A DNA stretch of 64,000 bases from the NCBI GenBank assembly GCA_958296385.1, contig OY282494.1:3158956-3222955 (forward strand), given 5' to 3'. Positions 34,843 to 42,806 of the stretch are shown here, piece by piece. Position 1 is the first letter of the stretch; each line of letters opens with the position of its first letter. The notes beneath the pieces are model-generated. The model was not told where the DNA came from. It searched no databases and saw only the letters and a list, made by a program, of their open reading frames with translations. The DNA is from an uncultured Dehalococcoidia bacterium. GTDB lineage: Bacteria > Chloroflexota > Dehalococcoidia > Lucifugimonadales > UBA3495. The position numbers and the translations under genes are program-made.

Positions 34843-35775
34843 ATGTACTCAAAAGTAATCGTTCCGCTCGACGGCTCTGAGCTTTCCCAGCAGGCTTTGC
34901 CTTACGCCCGACTCGTTGCCGGGTCGCTGTCGGTGCCTATCGAGCTGGTACAGGCTTTCCACATCCTGCCCCCGGCGGTGCTGGGCGCGCGGTCGCAGCG
35001 GGCCATCGACCTGATGGTTTCCGAAGCGCAGCAGCGGGCCGAAAGGAATCTGACCCCCATCCGGGAGCAGTTGGAATCCGACGGACATACCGTGTCAATC
35101 TCTACTCTCCGGGGGACGCCGGCCGACGTCATCGTGGCCCAGGCCAGCACTGATCCAACCGCCCTAGTGGTCATGTCCACGCACGGGCGCGGCGGCATTG
35201 CGCGCTGGGCGATGGGCAGCGTTACCGACAAAGTGCTGCACACCATCCCCAACCCCATGCTCATCGTGCGCGCCACCGTAACCGGGCCGGCGGCGCCGGA
35301 GCGTTCCATCCGCACCGTGCTGGCGCCGGTGGACGGCTCGCCCCTGGCCGAACTGTCGCTGTCCCACGCCGCCAGCATCGCCTCTGCGCTGTCCGCCGGG
35401 ATTACCCTGCTGCGGGTAACGCCCCCCGGCGACTACTACCGGCACCAGCTTATCTCCACCACCGCCGAGATGGGCGCCATAGTGGATTTCGACCCGGTAA
35501 CCGCCGATGAGCTGGTGGCTGACGATGCCGAGCAGGTCGCCGCCTACCTGGCCGACGTGGAAAATCGCCTGGCCATCGACCACGCCCACGGCGTCGCCTC
35601 CGTCCATCAGCTGCATAACAACGTAGCCCAGGCCATCATCGACCAGTCCGCCGAGCAGCCCTCCCTGGTGGTGATGACCACCCATGGCCGCAGCGGAGTG
35701 GGCCGCGTCGTGCTGGGCAGCGTCACCGACCGGGTAGTGCGCCACTCCAACGTGCCCGTGCTGGTAATCCGGTAA
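34843..35775 (+). CDS. Universal stress protein with two UspA domains
   Basis: 310 residues, two tandem domains. Each starts with a strand leading to VPLDGSELSQQALPYARL or APVDGSPLAELSLSHAAS. Each ends with the ATP-binding loop: MSTHGRGGIARWAMGSVTDK in the first and MTTHGRSGVGRVVLGSVTDR in the second. Both therefore have the G-x2-G-x9-G(S/T) nucleotide pattern. Two domains in one chain would make an internal dimer. The ATG at 34843 has TGGAG 12 bp upstream. TGTTAGAAT at 34749-34757 is an extended -10-like box. Confidence 0.93.
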   Translation: MYSKVIVPLDGSELSQQALPYARLVAGSLSVPIELVQAFHILPPAVLGARSQRAIDLMVSEAQQRAERNLTPIREQLESDGHTVSISTLRGTPADVIVAQASTDPTALVVMSTHGRGGIARWAMGSVTDKVLHTIPNPMLIVRATVTGPAAPERSIRTVLAPVDGSPLAELSLSHAASIASALSAGITLLRVTPPGDYYRHQLISTTAEMGAIVDFDPVTADELVADDAEQVAAYLADVENRLAIDHAHGVASVHQLHNNVAQAIIDQSAEQPSLVVMTTHGRSGVGRVVLGSVTDRVVRHSNVPVLVIR

Positions 35776-35904
35776 GCTGGATACAGTCTATGCGCTGAAC
35801 GCCGTCCACAGTGCGGGCCGGGTTGCCGCCCGTGTTAGAATGCCGCCATTAGCGCCGGGTGCAATGCCCGGATAACTACCGTATCGACTAATGGAGGTTG
35901 CCCG

Positions 35905-36723
35905 ATGGATTTCGGATTGGAAGGAAAGCTGGCATTTGTGGGCGGCGCCAGCCGCGGCATTGGCAAGGCAATTGCGCTGGAACTGGCCCGCGAGGGGGCC
36001 GACGTCGTGGTAGCGTCCCGGTCGATGCCTGACCTGGAAAAGGCGGCGGCGGAAATCGCCGAGGTCACCGGGCGGCGGGCCATCCCCATGTCCTTTGACG
36101 CTACGCAGCGCGACCAGGTGGACCGGGTTATCAACGACGCCGCGCAGACCCTGGGCGGCCTGCATATTCTGGTCAACAGCGCCTCGCTGCCCGGCGGCTC
36201 GCCCTCGGCCACCGGCCCCCTCGAGAACTTGGTGGACGAGGACTTGATTAGCGACTTTGACGTCAAGTTTATGGGTGCGCTCCGCTGCGCGCGGGCGGCG
36301 ATTCCTTTGCTCAAAGAGCAGGGCTATGGCCGCATCATCAACATCAGCGGCCTCAACGCCCGCAACGCCGGCAACCTGTCCGGCGGCGCGCGCAACGTCT
36401 CCATGGTTCACATGACCAAGACGCTGGCCACGCAGCTGGGCCAGTTTGGCATCACCGTCAACTGCATCCACCCCGGCACCACCCGCACCGAGCGCACGCC
36501 CAGCCTGCTGGAAGCCCGCGCCCAGCAACTTGGCGTATCCCCCGACGAGGCCGAACGGCAGGATTTCGCCCCCGGCTCGCCCCGGGGCAACCACATCTGC
36601 CGCATGGTCGATGCCTCCGAGATTGGCTACCTGACCGCATTCCTGGCGTCCGACAAAGCATGGGCCATCTCCGGAGAACTAATCGCCGCCGGCGGAGGCA
36701 CCAGCAACGCCGTGTACTACTAA
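35905..36723 (+). CDS. Short-chain dehydrogenase-like protein lacking the catalytic tyrosine
   Basis: 272 residues. It has the Rossmann glycine motif GGASRGIG at 13-20, NSASLPGG, and the serine-strand IINISGLNARN. The usual Y-x3-K motif is replaced by V-H-M-T-K in NVSMVHMTKTLATQLG, so lysine is kept and tyrosine is missing. The C-terminal VNCIHPGTTRTERTP is normal. This form is known in a divergent group of SDR sequences. It may bind NAD(P) without classical ketone reduction, or use another base. An extended -10 box (TGTTAGAAT) lies at 35833-35841. Confidence 0.88.
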   Translation: MDFGLEGKLAFVGGASRGIGKAIALELAREGADVVVASRSMPDLEKAAAEIAEVTGRRAIPMSFDATQRDQVDRVINDAAQTLGGLHILVNSASLPGGSPSATGPLENLVDEDLISDFDVKFMGALRCARAAIPLLKEQGYGRIINISGLNARNAGNLSGGARNVSMVHMTKTLATQLGQFGITVNCIHPGTTRTERTPSLLEARAQQLGVSPDEAERQDFAPGSPRGNHICRMVDASEIGYLTAFLASDKAWAISGELIAAGGGTSNAVYY

Positions 36724-36744
36724 CGGCCAAACCAGCCACCGACT

Positions 36745-36807
36745 GAGATGACTGCGAAACCTGCCCCGCTACCGTAATTCCAGGTATCAAGGTTTTGCAG
36801 TCATCTC
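36745..36807 (+). terminator. Large hairpin after the SDR gene
   Basis: GAGATGACTGCGAAACCT at 36745 is repeated inverted as AGGTTTTGCAGTCATCTC ending at 36807, giving a long stem with one mismatch. It lacks a following T-run. It may terminate the SDR transcript or be a small extragenic repeat. Confidence 0.5.
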
Positions 36808-36827
36808 CCGGCCCGCTGTAGGTTATT

Positions 36828-37259
36828 ATGGACATACCACTGGCGGCGATAAAGCATATACCGTTCATAATCCTGGGCATCTGGCCGGTTAACCTGCTGA
36901 CTTTACTGGTCACCGACCACAGCTGGGGTTGGAAAGAAACGCCGCCAGCGGTGATGGAATTATGGGAATGGGGCGCCTTCGTGTCCCTGTCGCTGGCAAT
37001 CCTGACGGAATTAGAGGTAAAAATGTTCGTAGCACTGGCGGAACGCCGTCGCAAGCATGAGCGATTACGGGCCGAGGGACGTGAGGAGGTACGGGCCGGA
37101 GCGCGTGCCGAGGCGAGGGCCGAGGCGCGTGCCGAAGCGCGGGCGGAGCTTCGTTTTCTGTTATCAAAGCTGGCCCGAGCTGCTCCGGAACAAGTGCCGG
37201 AGATAGTATCCGAGTACCTGGAACAGTACGACAAGGACGACGACGCTGCGCAAGATTGA
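36828..37259 (+). CDS. Small membrane protein with Ala/Arg/Glu-repeat tail
   Basis: 143 residues. Two membrane helices (AIKHIPFIILGIWPVNLLTL; WGAFVSLSLAILTELEVKMF) are followed by a charged coil with the tandem unit ARAEARAEARAEARAE encoded by near-perfect 12-base DNA repeats. A short helical end follows (ELRFLLSKLARAAPEQV). There is no clear ribosome-binding site. It belongs to the helix-plus-coil set and sits between an SDR and a CoA-transferase without evident linkage. Confidence 0.6.
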   Translation: MDIPLAAIKHIPFIILGIWPVNLLTLLVTDHSWGWKETPPAVMELWEWGAFVSLSLAILTELEVKMFVALAERRRKHERLRAEGREEVRAGARAEARAEARAEARAELRFLLSKLARAAPEQVPEIVSEYLEQYDKDDDAAQD

Positions 37260-37330
37260 CCCGCCCCTGAGGTGCAGTCCGGCGCAGTTGTAACGCACTC
37301 TAAACACCTTTGCATCGGTGGAGGATTGTG

Positions 37331-38533
37331 ATGGACAGAGGATACGCTCCCCTCGCCGGCGTGCGCGTCGCCGATTTCTCCGTCCACGCCGCCGGTCCCT
37401 TTGCTGGCATGATACTGGCGTCTTTGGGCGCCGACGTCATCAAGATAGAGTCGGCGGCCCGGCTGGACATTACCCGCCGCCCTCACGCCATGTACGGCAA
37501 GCCGCCGTCCTCGTTTGAGCAGGTCAACGCCGGCAAACGCTCCGTAACGCTGAACCTCAAGGAACCCCGCGCGCTGGAACTGGCCTATGACCTGGTGCGC
37601 ATCTCCGACGTGGCGTTGGAGAACTTCCGGCCCGGCGTCATGGATCGGCTGGGCTTGGGCTATCCGCAGCTGCGGGAGATTAAGCCGGACATCATCATGG
37701 TGTCGCTGTCGTCCAACGGACAGACCGGCCCCGAGGCCCGCTATGCCGGCTATGCGCCCATGTTCGCCGCGCTGGGCGGGCTGGGCTATATGACCGGCTA
37801 CGCCGACGGCCCGCCCGTCGAGCTGCGCCACGCCATGGACCACACCGGCGGGATGATGGCCGCTTTCGCAGCCGTCGCCGCGCTGTGCGCCCACCGCAGC
37901 CACCAGATTGGACAGCGGGCCGACGTCGCCGTCCGCGACATCGCAACCGCCTTCATGGGCCATACCCTGATGGACACCGCTATGAACGACCGGAGCGCCG
38001 CGCGCCTGGGCAATCGGGACGACGCCATGGCTCCGCACGGCGTGTTCCCCTGCCAGGGCGATGACGCCTGGGTGACGATTGCCGTCGCCAGCGATGCCGA
38101 GTGGCAGTCCCTGAAAGATGCGCTGGGCAGCCCGGCCTGGGCCGACGCCGACGACTACGGCGACGCCTACCTGCGCTGGCAGAATCAGGATGCTCTGGAG
38201 CAACAGCTGTCCCAATGGACGGCCACCCGCACCGCTGCCGAAGTAACCGGCCTGCTGCAAGCGGCCGGCGTAGCCGCCTTCCCGTCCCTGTCCGCTGATG
38301 CGCTAATGGACGACCCACACCTGGCCGAGCGCAACGCCTTCCCGCTGAGCATCCACCCCGTCAAAGGCGAGCAGCGCGCAGTTGCCCCGCCCTGGCGTTT
38401 CTCCGCAACCCCCACCGAACCACTGCGCTGGACTCCCGACCTGGGCGAACACAACCGCGAGGTATTCTGCGGCCTGCTGGGCATGGACGAGGCCGAACTG
38501 ACCGCCCTACAGGACGCACGCATCGTCTGGTAA
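37331..38533 (+). CDS. Family III CoA-transferase (CaiB/BaiF)
   Basis: 400 residues from ATG 37331, eight bases after GGAGG. It moves CoA between carboxylic acids. Family pattern: PLAGVRVADFSVHAAGPFAG, LGADVIKIES, NAGKRSVTLNLKEPRALEL, SDVALENFRPGVMDRLGLGY, and the aspartate in HAMDHTGGMMA expected to form the acyl-enzyme. The substrate cannot be read from sequence. The nearby crotonase suggests a role in an acyl-CoA breakdown route. This is one of two such enzymes in the window, and the two are not close relatives. Confidence 0.9.
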   Translation: MDRGYAPLAGVRVADFSVHAAGPFAGMILASLGADVIKIESAARLDITRRPHAMYGKPPSSFEQVNAGKRSVTLNLKEPRALELAYDLVRISDVALENFRPGVMDRLGLGYPQLREIKPDIIMVSLSSNGQTGPEARYAGYAPMFAALGGLGYMTGYADGPPVELRHAMDHTGGMMAAFAAVAALCAHRSHQIGQRADVAVRDIATAFMGHTLMDTAMNDRSAARLGNRDDAMAPHGVFPCQGDDAWVTIAVASDAEWQSLKDALGSPAWADADDYGDAYLRWQNQDALEQQLSQWTATRTAAEVTGLLQAAGVAAFPSLSADALMDDPHLAERNAFPLSIHPVKGEQRAVAPPWRFSATPTEPLRWTPDLGEHNREVFCGLLGMDEAELTALQDARIVW

Positions 38534-38582
38534 AATCGGCGCAGCCGCCGCCATCCAACCGCGCGCCAAGCGGGGAATGTAA

Positions 38583-39026
38583 ATGCCTACTGAAGGTTTC
38601 AACGCACCCTGGTCCCTCGTAGCCGTCATCATCGGCTTCTACGGGCTTCTGATTATCGCCATGCTGGGGATGATTAGCGCGCTCTGGCTGCGCATGGGCG
38701 GCCTGCAACGGGATTTCGGCGGCCTGCAACGGGAACTTGGCGGCCTGCAAGCAGAAGTCAGATTGCAGGGGCAAGCCACGGATTACAAAATTGACCAACT
38801 GCGGCAGGACATGGAACGTAACATTGACCAACTACAGCAGGACATGGAACGTAACATTGACCAACTACAGCAGGACATGGAACGTAACATTGACCAACTA
38901 CAGCAGGACATGGATCGCAACCACGGCCAGTTGATGCGGGCGATTCTGGCCCACAGCCACCGGCCCGACGGCAGCCTCACCTTCGACCTGCCGCCCGAGT
39001 TTAACCCCACGCCAGCCGATGATTAA
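38583..39026 (+). CDS. Membrane-anchored coiled coil with perfect 11-residue repeats
   Basis: 147 residues. A single N-terminal membrane helix (LVAVIIGFYGLLIIAMLGMI) leads to a coil beginning with GGLQRDFGGLQRELGGLQ and continuing in three identical 11-residue units, DMERNIDQLQQ, plus a diverged fourth. An 11-residue repeat fits a hendecad coil, typical of long membrane-parallel or bundle coils. It ends in a proline-rich polar tail. The repeats are identical in DNA too, so repeat number can change by slippage. Confidence 0.65.
   Translation: MPTEGFNAPWSLVAVIIGFYGLLIIAMLGMISALWLRMGGLQRDFGGLQRELGGLQAEVRLQGQATDYKIDQLRQDMERNIDQLQQDMERNIDQLQQDMERNIDQLQQDMDRNHGQLMRAILAHSHRPDGSLTFDLPPEFNPTPADD
38808..38906 (+). 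repeat. Three perfect in-frame 33-bp direct repeats
   Basis: Units start at 38808, 38841 and 38874, each beginning GACATGGAACGTAACATTGA, with a diverged fourth from 38907. No synonymous differences were seen among the three, so the expansion is recent. Confidence 0.9.
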
Positions 39027-39062
39027 CCGCAAACTACACACTAGAATGGGACAACACATCAC

Positions 39063-39869
39063 ATGACCGACTACTCTTCATACCAGCATCTGCTCATCGA
39101 GAAGTCTGACGGCATCATCACTCTTACGATGAACCGGCCGGAGTCGCTGAACTCGACCAACTTTCGCTTGCACAACGAACTTAGCCGCATCTGGCTGGAC
39201 ATTGCCGCCGACCCGGAGGTGCGCGTTGCCGTCGTTACCGGCGCCGGCGATGCTTTCTCCGCCGGTGGCGACTTCGAGATGATTGAGCAGGCCATCGACA
39301 ACCCGGCCATCGTCGCCCAGAACACCAAAGAGGCCGGCGACATCGTTTATAACATCCTGAACCTGGACAAGCCCGTCATATCCGCCATCAACGGTGTCGC
39401 CGTGGGCGCCGGCCTGGCGGTGGCGCTAATGGCCGACATCTCCATCGCCGCCGAGGACGCCCGCATCACCGACGGCCACATCCGCTTGGGCGTTGCTGCC
39501 GGCGACCACGCCGCCATCATCTGGCCCCTGCTCTGCGGCATGGCCAAAGCCAAGTACTACCTGCTTACCTGCGACTTTCTCGACGGCAAAGAGGCCGAGC
39601 GCATCGGCCTGGTCAGCATGGCCGTCCCCCGCGCCGAGCTTATGGACACCGCAATGCGCGTGGCAAAACGCCTCGCCGACGGCCCCCAGCCGGCCATCCG
39701 TTTCACCAAACGCGCCCTCAACCAATGGCTGCGCCAAGCCGGGCATACCTCCTTCGACTACTCCCTGCTGGCCGAGGCCCTGGGATTTTTCGGCGACGAC
39801 GTAAAAGAAGGACTAGCCGCCCTGCGCGAACGCCGCCGCCCGGAATACCCCTCGGCGTCAGGAGGATGA
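39063..39869 (+). CDS. Enoyl-CoA hydratase/isomerase (crotonase) family protein
   Basis: 268 residues. The crotonase fold is shown by [15 protein letters not shown], the oxyanion-hole segment [14 protein letters not shown] and [20 protein letters not shown]. The stretch where hydratases carry two catalytic glutamates reads [20 protein letters not shown], so both are replaced. It is therefore unlikely to be a plain enoyl-CoA hydratase; an isomerase, hydrolase or decarboxylase role is possible. Its last bases AGGAGG serve as ribosome-binding site of the next gene. A TAGAAT box is at 39042-39047. Confidence 0.85.
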   Translation: MTDYSSYQHLLIEKSDGIITLTMNRPESLNSTNFRLHNELSRIWLDIAADPEVRVAVVTGAGDAFSAGGDFEMIEQAIDNPAIVAQNTKEAGDIVYNILNLDKPVISAINGVAVGAGLAVALMADISIAAEDARITDGHIRLGVAAGDHAAIIWPLLCGMAKAKYYLLTCDFLDGKEAERIGLVSMAVPRAELMDTAMRVAKRLADGPQPAIRFTKRALNQWLRQAGHTSFDYSLLAEALGFFGDDVKEGLAALRERRRPEYPSASGG

Positions 39870-39870
39870 T

Positions 39871-40239
39871 ATGGGAACGTTCAGCTGCCCAATTGAAGTC
39901 ATCGCCGCAGACGGCAGCCGCTCCGAAACAGTGGACGCCCTGGTCGATACCGGCTCCACTTACACTTGCCTGCCGGTAACACTGCTGCGCGAATTAGGAA
40001 TAGCCCCCTACCGCCGTATCCGGTCGGAATTAGCCGACGGCAGCGTTGTGGAGGACGAACTCGGCATCGTCCACGTCCGGGTGGAGGGCATCTACACACC
40101 AACCCTGGCCATCTTTGCCAGCGAAGGCGCCCCCGCCCTGCTGGGAGCATACACCCTGGAGGGCGCGCTGCTGGTCGTTGACCCGGTGCGGCAGCGGCTG
40201 GCGCCAACCCACGCCCTGCGGATGGGGCGGGCAAAATAG
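39871..40239 (+). CDS. Retropepsin-like aspartyl protease domain protein
   Basis: 122 residues, single domain. The active-site motif is ALVDTGSTYTCLP near residue 28, and the flap and hydrophobic-hydrophobic-G end are recognisable at ALLGAYTLEGALLVVDP. Like retroviral proteases it would act as a dimer. No signal peptide, so cytoplasmic. The ATG begins two bases after the crotonase stop, sharing its AGGAGG, so the two are translationally coupled. The biological substrate is unknown. Confidence 0.85.
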   Translation: MGTFSCPIEVIAADGSRSETVDALVDTGSTYTCLPVTLLRELGIAPYRRIRSELADGSVVEDELGIVHVRVEGIYTPTLAIFASEGAPALLGAYTLEGALLVVDPVRQRLAPTHALRMGRAK

Positions 40240-40358
40240 TGACCGCCAGCCAGTTTGCCAGCGCATCGGCTCCTGTATGATGGTACGCAGGCAAATATGC
40301 CGCCGTGAGCAGGCCGTTATGGCCCTCGTCGCGGCTGGAATCACCAGGAGCTATACCT

Positions 40359-42116
40359 ATGACTGCACAAGCAAATCAGCACCCGCTCAATCGACGTCTG
40401 TTTATTGCAGACAACCTCAACCTGCTGCGGCAGCTGGACAACGAGAGCATTGACCTAATCTGCATTGACCCGCCTTTCAAAAAGCGGAGGACTTTCGTCG
40501 GCAAAATCAAGCCGCCGCTTACCGATGCCGAGTTGCGGCAGGAGATTGATATGCTGGCCGGCTGGGGCATAACTAACGAGCAGCAGGCCAGCGACGCCGG
40601 TATCAACTGGCCCACTAACGCCGGAGATGCGCGGTTCAAGGATGCTTGGTCATACCGGGATGACGTCCATGAGGATTGGGTGAAACGGATTGAAACCCAG
40701 CACGAAAGCCTGAACCGTGTCATAGAAGCTGCGAAAGTCACCAGCGGCATGGACACGGCCGCCTACCTTTGCTATATGGCAGTGCGCTTGATTGAAATGC
40801 ACCGCATCCTGAAACCTACCGGCAGCCTGTACCTGCACTGTGACGGCGATGCCAACAGTTACCTGCGTCTGACGCTGGATGCCATATTTGGCGACAATAA
40901 CCGCCGGAGTCAAATCACTTGGAAGCGCACAACTAGAGGATTCAAAGGCTCCCAATTCGCGCCCCGTACTTACAACTCCAACACAGATACCATTCTGTTT
41001 TATGCCAAGACTACTGATGCTTTCTTTGATATGGGCCGGGTGATGGAACCTTACGATTCCGATTATGTGGCCAAAGCGTTCAAAATGGAGGACAGCAAAG
41101 GCCCTTACTATCTGGATGTCGCATACAATCGTCCTAGCGCCAGCCCTCGCCCCAACCTGTGCTACGAATACAACGGGTTTTTCCCGCCACATCCCTCAGG
41201 ATGGAAAGTAGGTAAAGCCCGGATGGACGAATTAGACCGTAACGGTGAACTGGTTGTTCGGGATAATCGGTTGTATCGCAAGGTACGCCCGAAAGCGGGG
41301 CGCATCCGCAACAACCTATGGGACGATATCGACGAAGCTGGCGGCAAAGAGCGTACCGGCTACCCTACACAAAAGCCTACCGAATTAGCTGAGCGCATCA
41401 TCAAGGCAAGCACCAACCCGGGGGACGTGGTTTTGGATTGTTTCGCTGGTTGCGCCTATGTCCCGGTCGCTGCGGAGCGTAACGGGCGACAGTGGATTGC
41501 CTGCGACATATCGCCCCGTGCCTTGACGGTACTCCGTCGCCAGTTCGCCAAGTTTCACTACGAGGTAGATGGACAGCAGCAGACGGAACAGCCGGTATTG
41601 CTGACGGAGGCCAACATTGTCACCGCCGGCCCGCATAACCTGCCGGAACGCACCGACGAAGACCCGGAACAGCGCATTGATATGAAGGAGCCGCCGCCCG
41701 TCGAATACAAAACTCCGGCCAGCATTATCCCGGAACCGGAAATGCTCCAAATGTTGCTGGAACTATCCGACTACAAAGCATGGTGCTGCGGTTTCGCCAA
41801 CCGCCGGCCGGACGGTTCAATCATCAAGACCACCCGTAACTTTCACCTTGACCACCACGACCCTAAAAGCAAGGAAGGCTCCAGCAACCAGATTACCAAT
41901 CGCGCGCCGATGTGTCCCCACCACAACATACGCAAGAACAACCGTCGTGTCCATTTAGCAGAATACCGGCAGGAAATCGCCCATGCCAAAGAGCTGATGG
42001 TTGACAACATCAACGAACTGGTCAACCTAACTTGGGCCGGCGACCAAGCGTTGGAAATTTACACACAAGCTCGTATGCGCCAAGGTAACCAGTCGGCCTT
42101 GCAGACCACTCATTAA
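40359..42116 (+). CDS. DNA methyltransferase fused to HNH endonuclease
   Basis: 585 residues from ATG 40359 (CAGGAG 9 bp before). The N-terminal two-thirds is a beta-class N6-adenine or N4-cytosine methyltransferase: motif IV DPPF at 37-40, LKPTGSLYLHCDGDANSY, QKPTELAERIIKAS, and motif I at D360 as DCFAGCAYVPVAAERNG, which departs from the usual FxGxG. The C-terminus, about 475-530, is HNH-like: CCGFANR, FHLDHHDPKSK from 495, N514 in ITNRAPMCPHHN. One chain thus carries both modification and probable cleavage. No separate restriction gene is adjacent. Confidence 0.85.
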   Translation: MTAQANQHPLNRRLFIADNLNLLRQLDNESIDLICIDPPFKKRRTFVGKIKPPLTDAELRQEIDMLAGWGITNEQQASDAGINWPTNAGDARFKDAWSYRDDVHEDWVKRIETQHESLNRVIEAAKVTSGMDTAAYLCYMAVRLIEMHRILKPTGSLYLHCDGDANSYLRLTLDAIFGDNNRRSQITWKRTTRGFKGSQFAPRTYNSNTDTILFYAKTTDAFFDMGRVMEPYDSDYVAKAFKMEDSKGPYYLDVAYNRPSASPRPNLCYEYNGFFPPHPSGWKVGKARMDELDRNGELVVRDNRLYRKVRPKAGRIRNNLWDDIDEAGGKERTGYPTQKPTELAERIIKASTNPGDVVLDCFAGCAYVPVAAERNGRQWIACDISPRALTVLRRQFAKFHYEVDGQQQTEQPVLLTEANIVTAGPHNLPERTDEDPEQRIDMKEPPPVEYKTPASIIPEPEMLQMLLELSDYKAWCCGFANRRPDGSIIKTTRNFHLDHHDPKSKEGSSNQITNRAPMCPHHNIRKNNRRVHLAEYRQEIAHAKELMVDNINELVNLTWAGDQALEIYTQARMRQGNQSALQTTH

Positions 42117-42186
42117 GCGCATAACCAGGCAAGGCGATGCTGGTTAGACTGCAATACCGTTCGCGTCATAGGCACAGCAACCCAAT

Positions 42187-42738
42187 ATGTTACCATCTTG
42201 GCCTCGCCGTCTGGCCGCCAAACTTCTGCCTCCGGCTACGCCGCAGCCCGAGGACCGGGAGTCCATCTGGAGCATCTACCGGCGCGATGCTCGAACCTTT
42301 TTCCGCCTGGTTAGCTTGCTGTGGCTTGTCGCGCTGGCCTACATCGGTTATAAAACGCTCAACGAACCAACCGCCCAATGGAACGCCGCAAATACCGGGC
42401 CGGACATCCCCTGGTGGCAAACCGCCGGCGATTTCGCCCTCGCCGCCCTGTACGATTTCAGCGGCGTCGCCATCGGAATTGCTATACTGTCAATGTTACT
42501 GACTCGCCCATTGAACCTTACAGGAGAGTTGCTAATGTCGCTGTACCAGGCCATGGTGAACCGCTTTGTCATTCCGGTCATTGAAGCCCGCCGGGACGAA
42601 GGCCGCGTTGAGGGTCGCGTTGAGGGCCGTGTTGAAGGCCGTGCCGAGAGCAATGCCGAGTGGCGGGCATGGAATCAGCGTCGTATGGACGCCGAGGCCC
42701 GGGGCCGGCCTTTTGACGAACCGCCGCCGAGCGATTAG
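42187..42738 (+). CDS. Membrane protein with EGRV-repeat tail
   Basis: 183 residues. A basic N-terminus precedes two membrane helices (FFRLVSLLWLVALAYIGYKT; FSGVAIGIAILSMLLTRP). A linker (YQAMVNRFVIPVIEARR) leads to the repeat DEGRVEGRVEGRVEGRAES, encoded by near-perfect 12-base DNA repeats, and a short polar end. The EGR unit is the same type as in the gene at 18096. It follows the methyltransferase-HNH gene by 70 bp, but no functional link is visible. Confidence 0.6.
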   Translation: MLPSWPRRLAAKLLPPATPQPEDRESIWSIYRRDARTFFRLVSLLWLVALAYIGYKTLNEPTAQWNAANTGPDIPWWQTAGDFALAALYDFSGVAIGIAILSMLLTRPLNLTGELLMSLYQAMVNRFVIPVIEARRDEGRVEGRVEGRVEGRAESNAEWRAWNQRRMDAEARGRPFDEPPPSD

Positions 42739-42806
42739 CCCCTTACAGCAACTAATCAGGTGCGCCAACCAATGCCATCCCTACACACTTTGATAGCTAT
42801 GCCTTT

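Noticed and set aside
38808..38906. Possible CRISPR from 33-bp units
   Set aside because: Units are directly adjacent with no spacers and are in frame within a coiled-coil gene.
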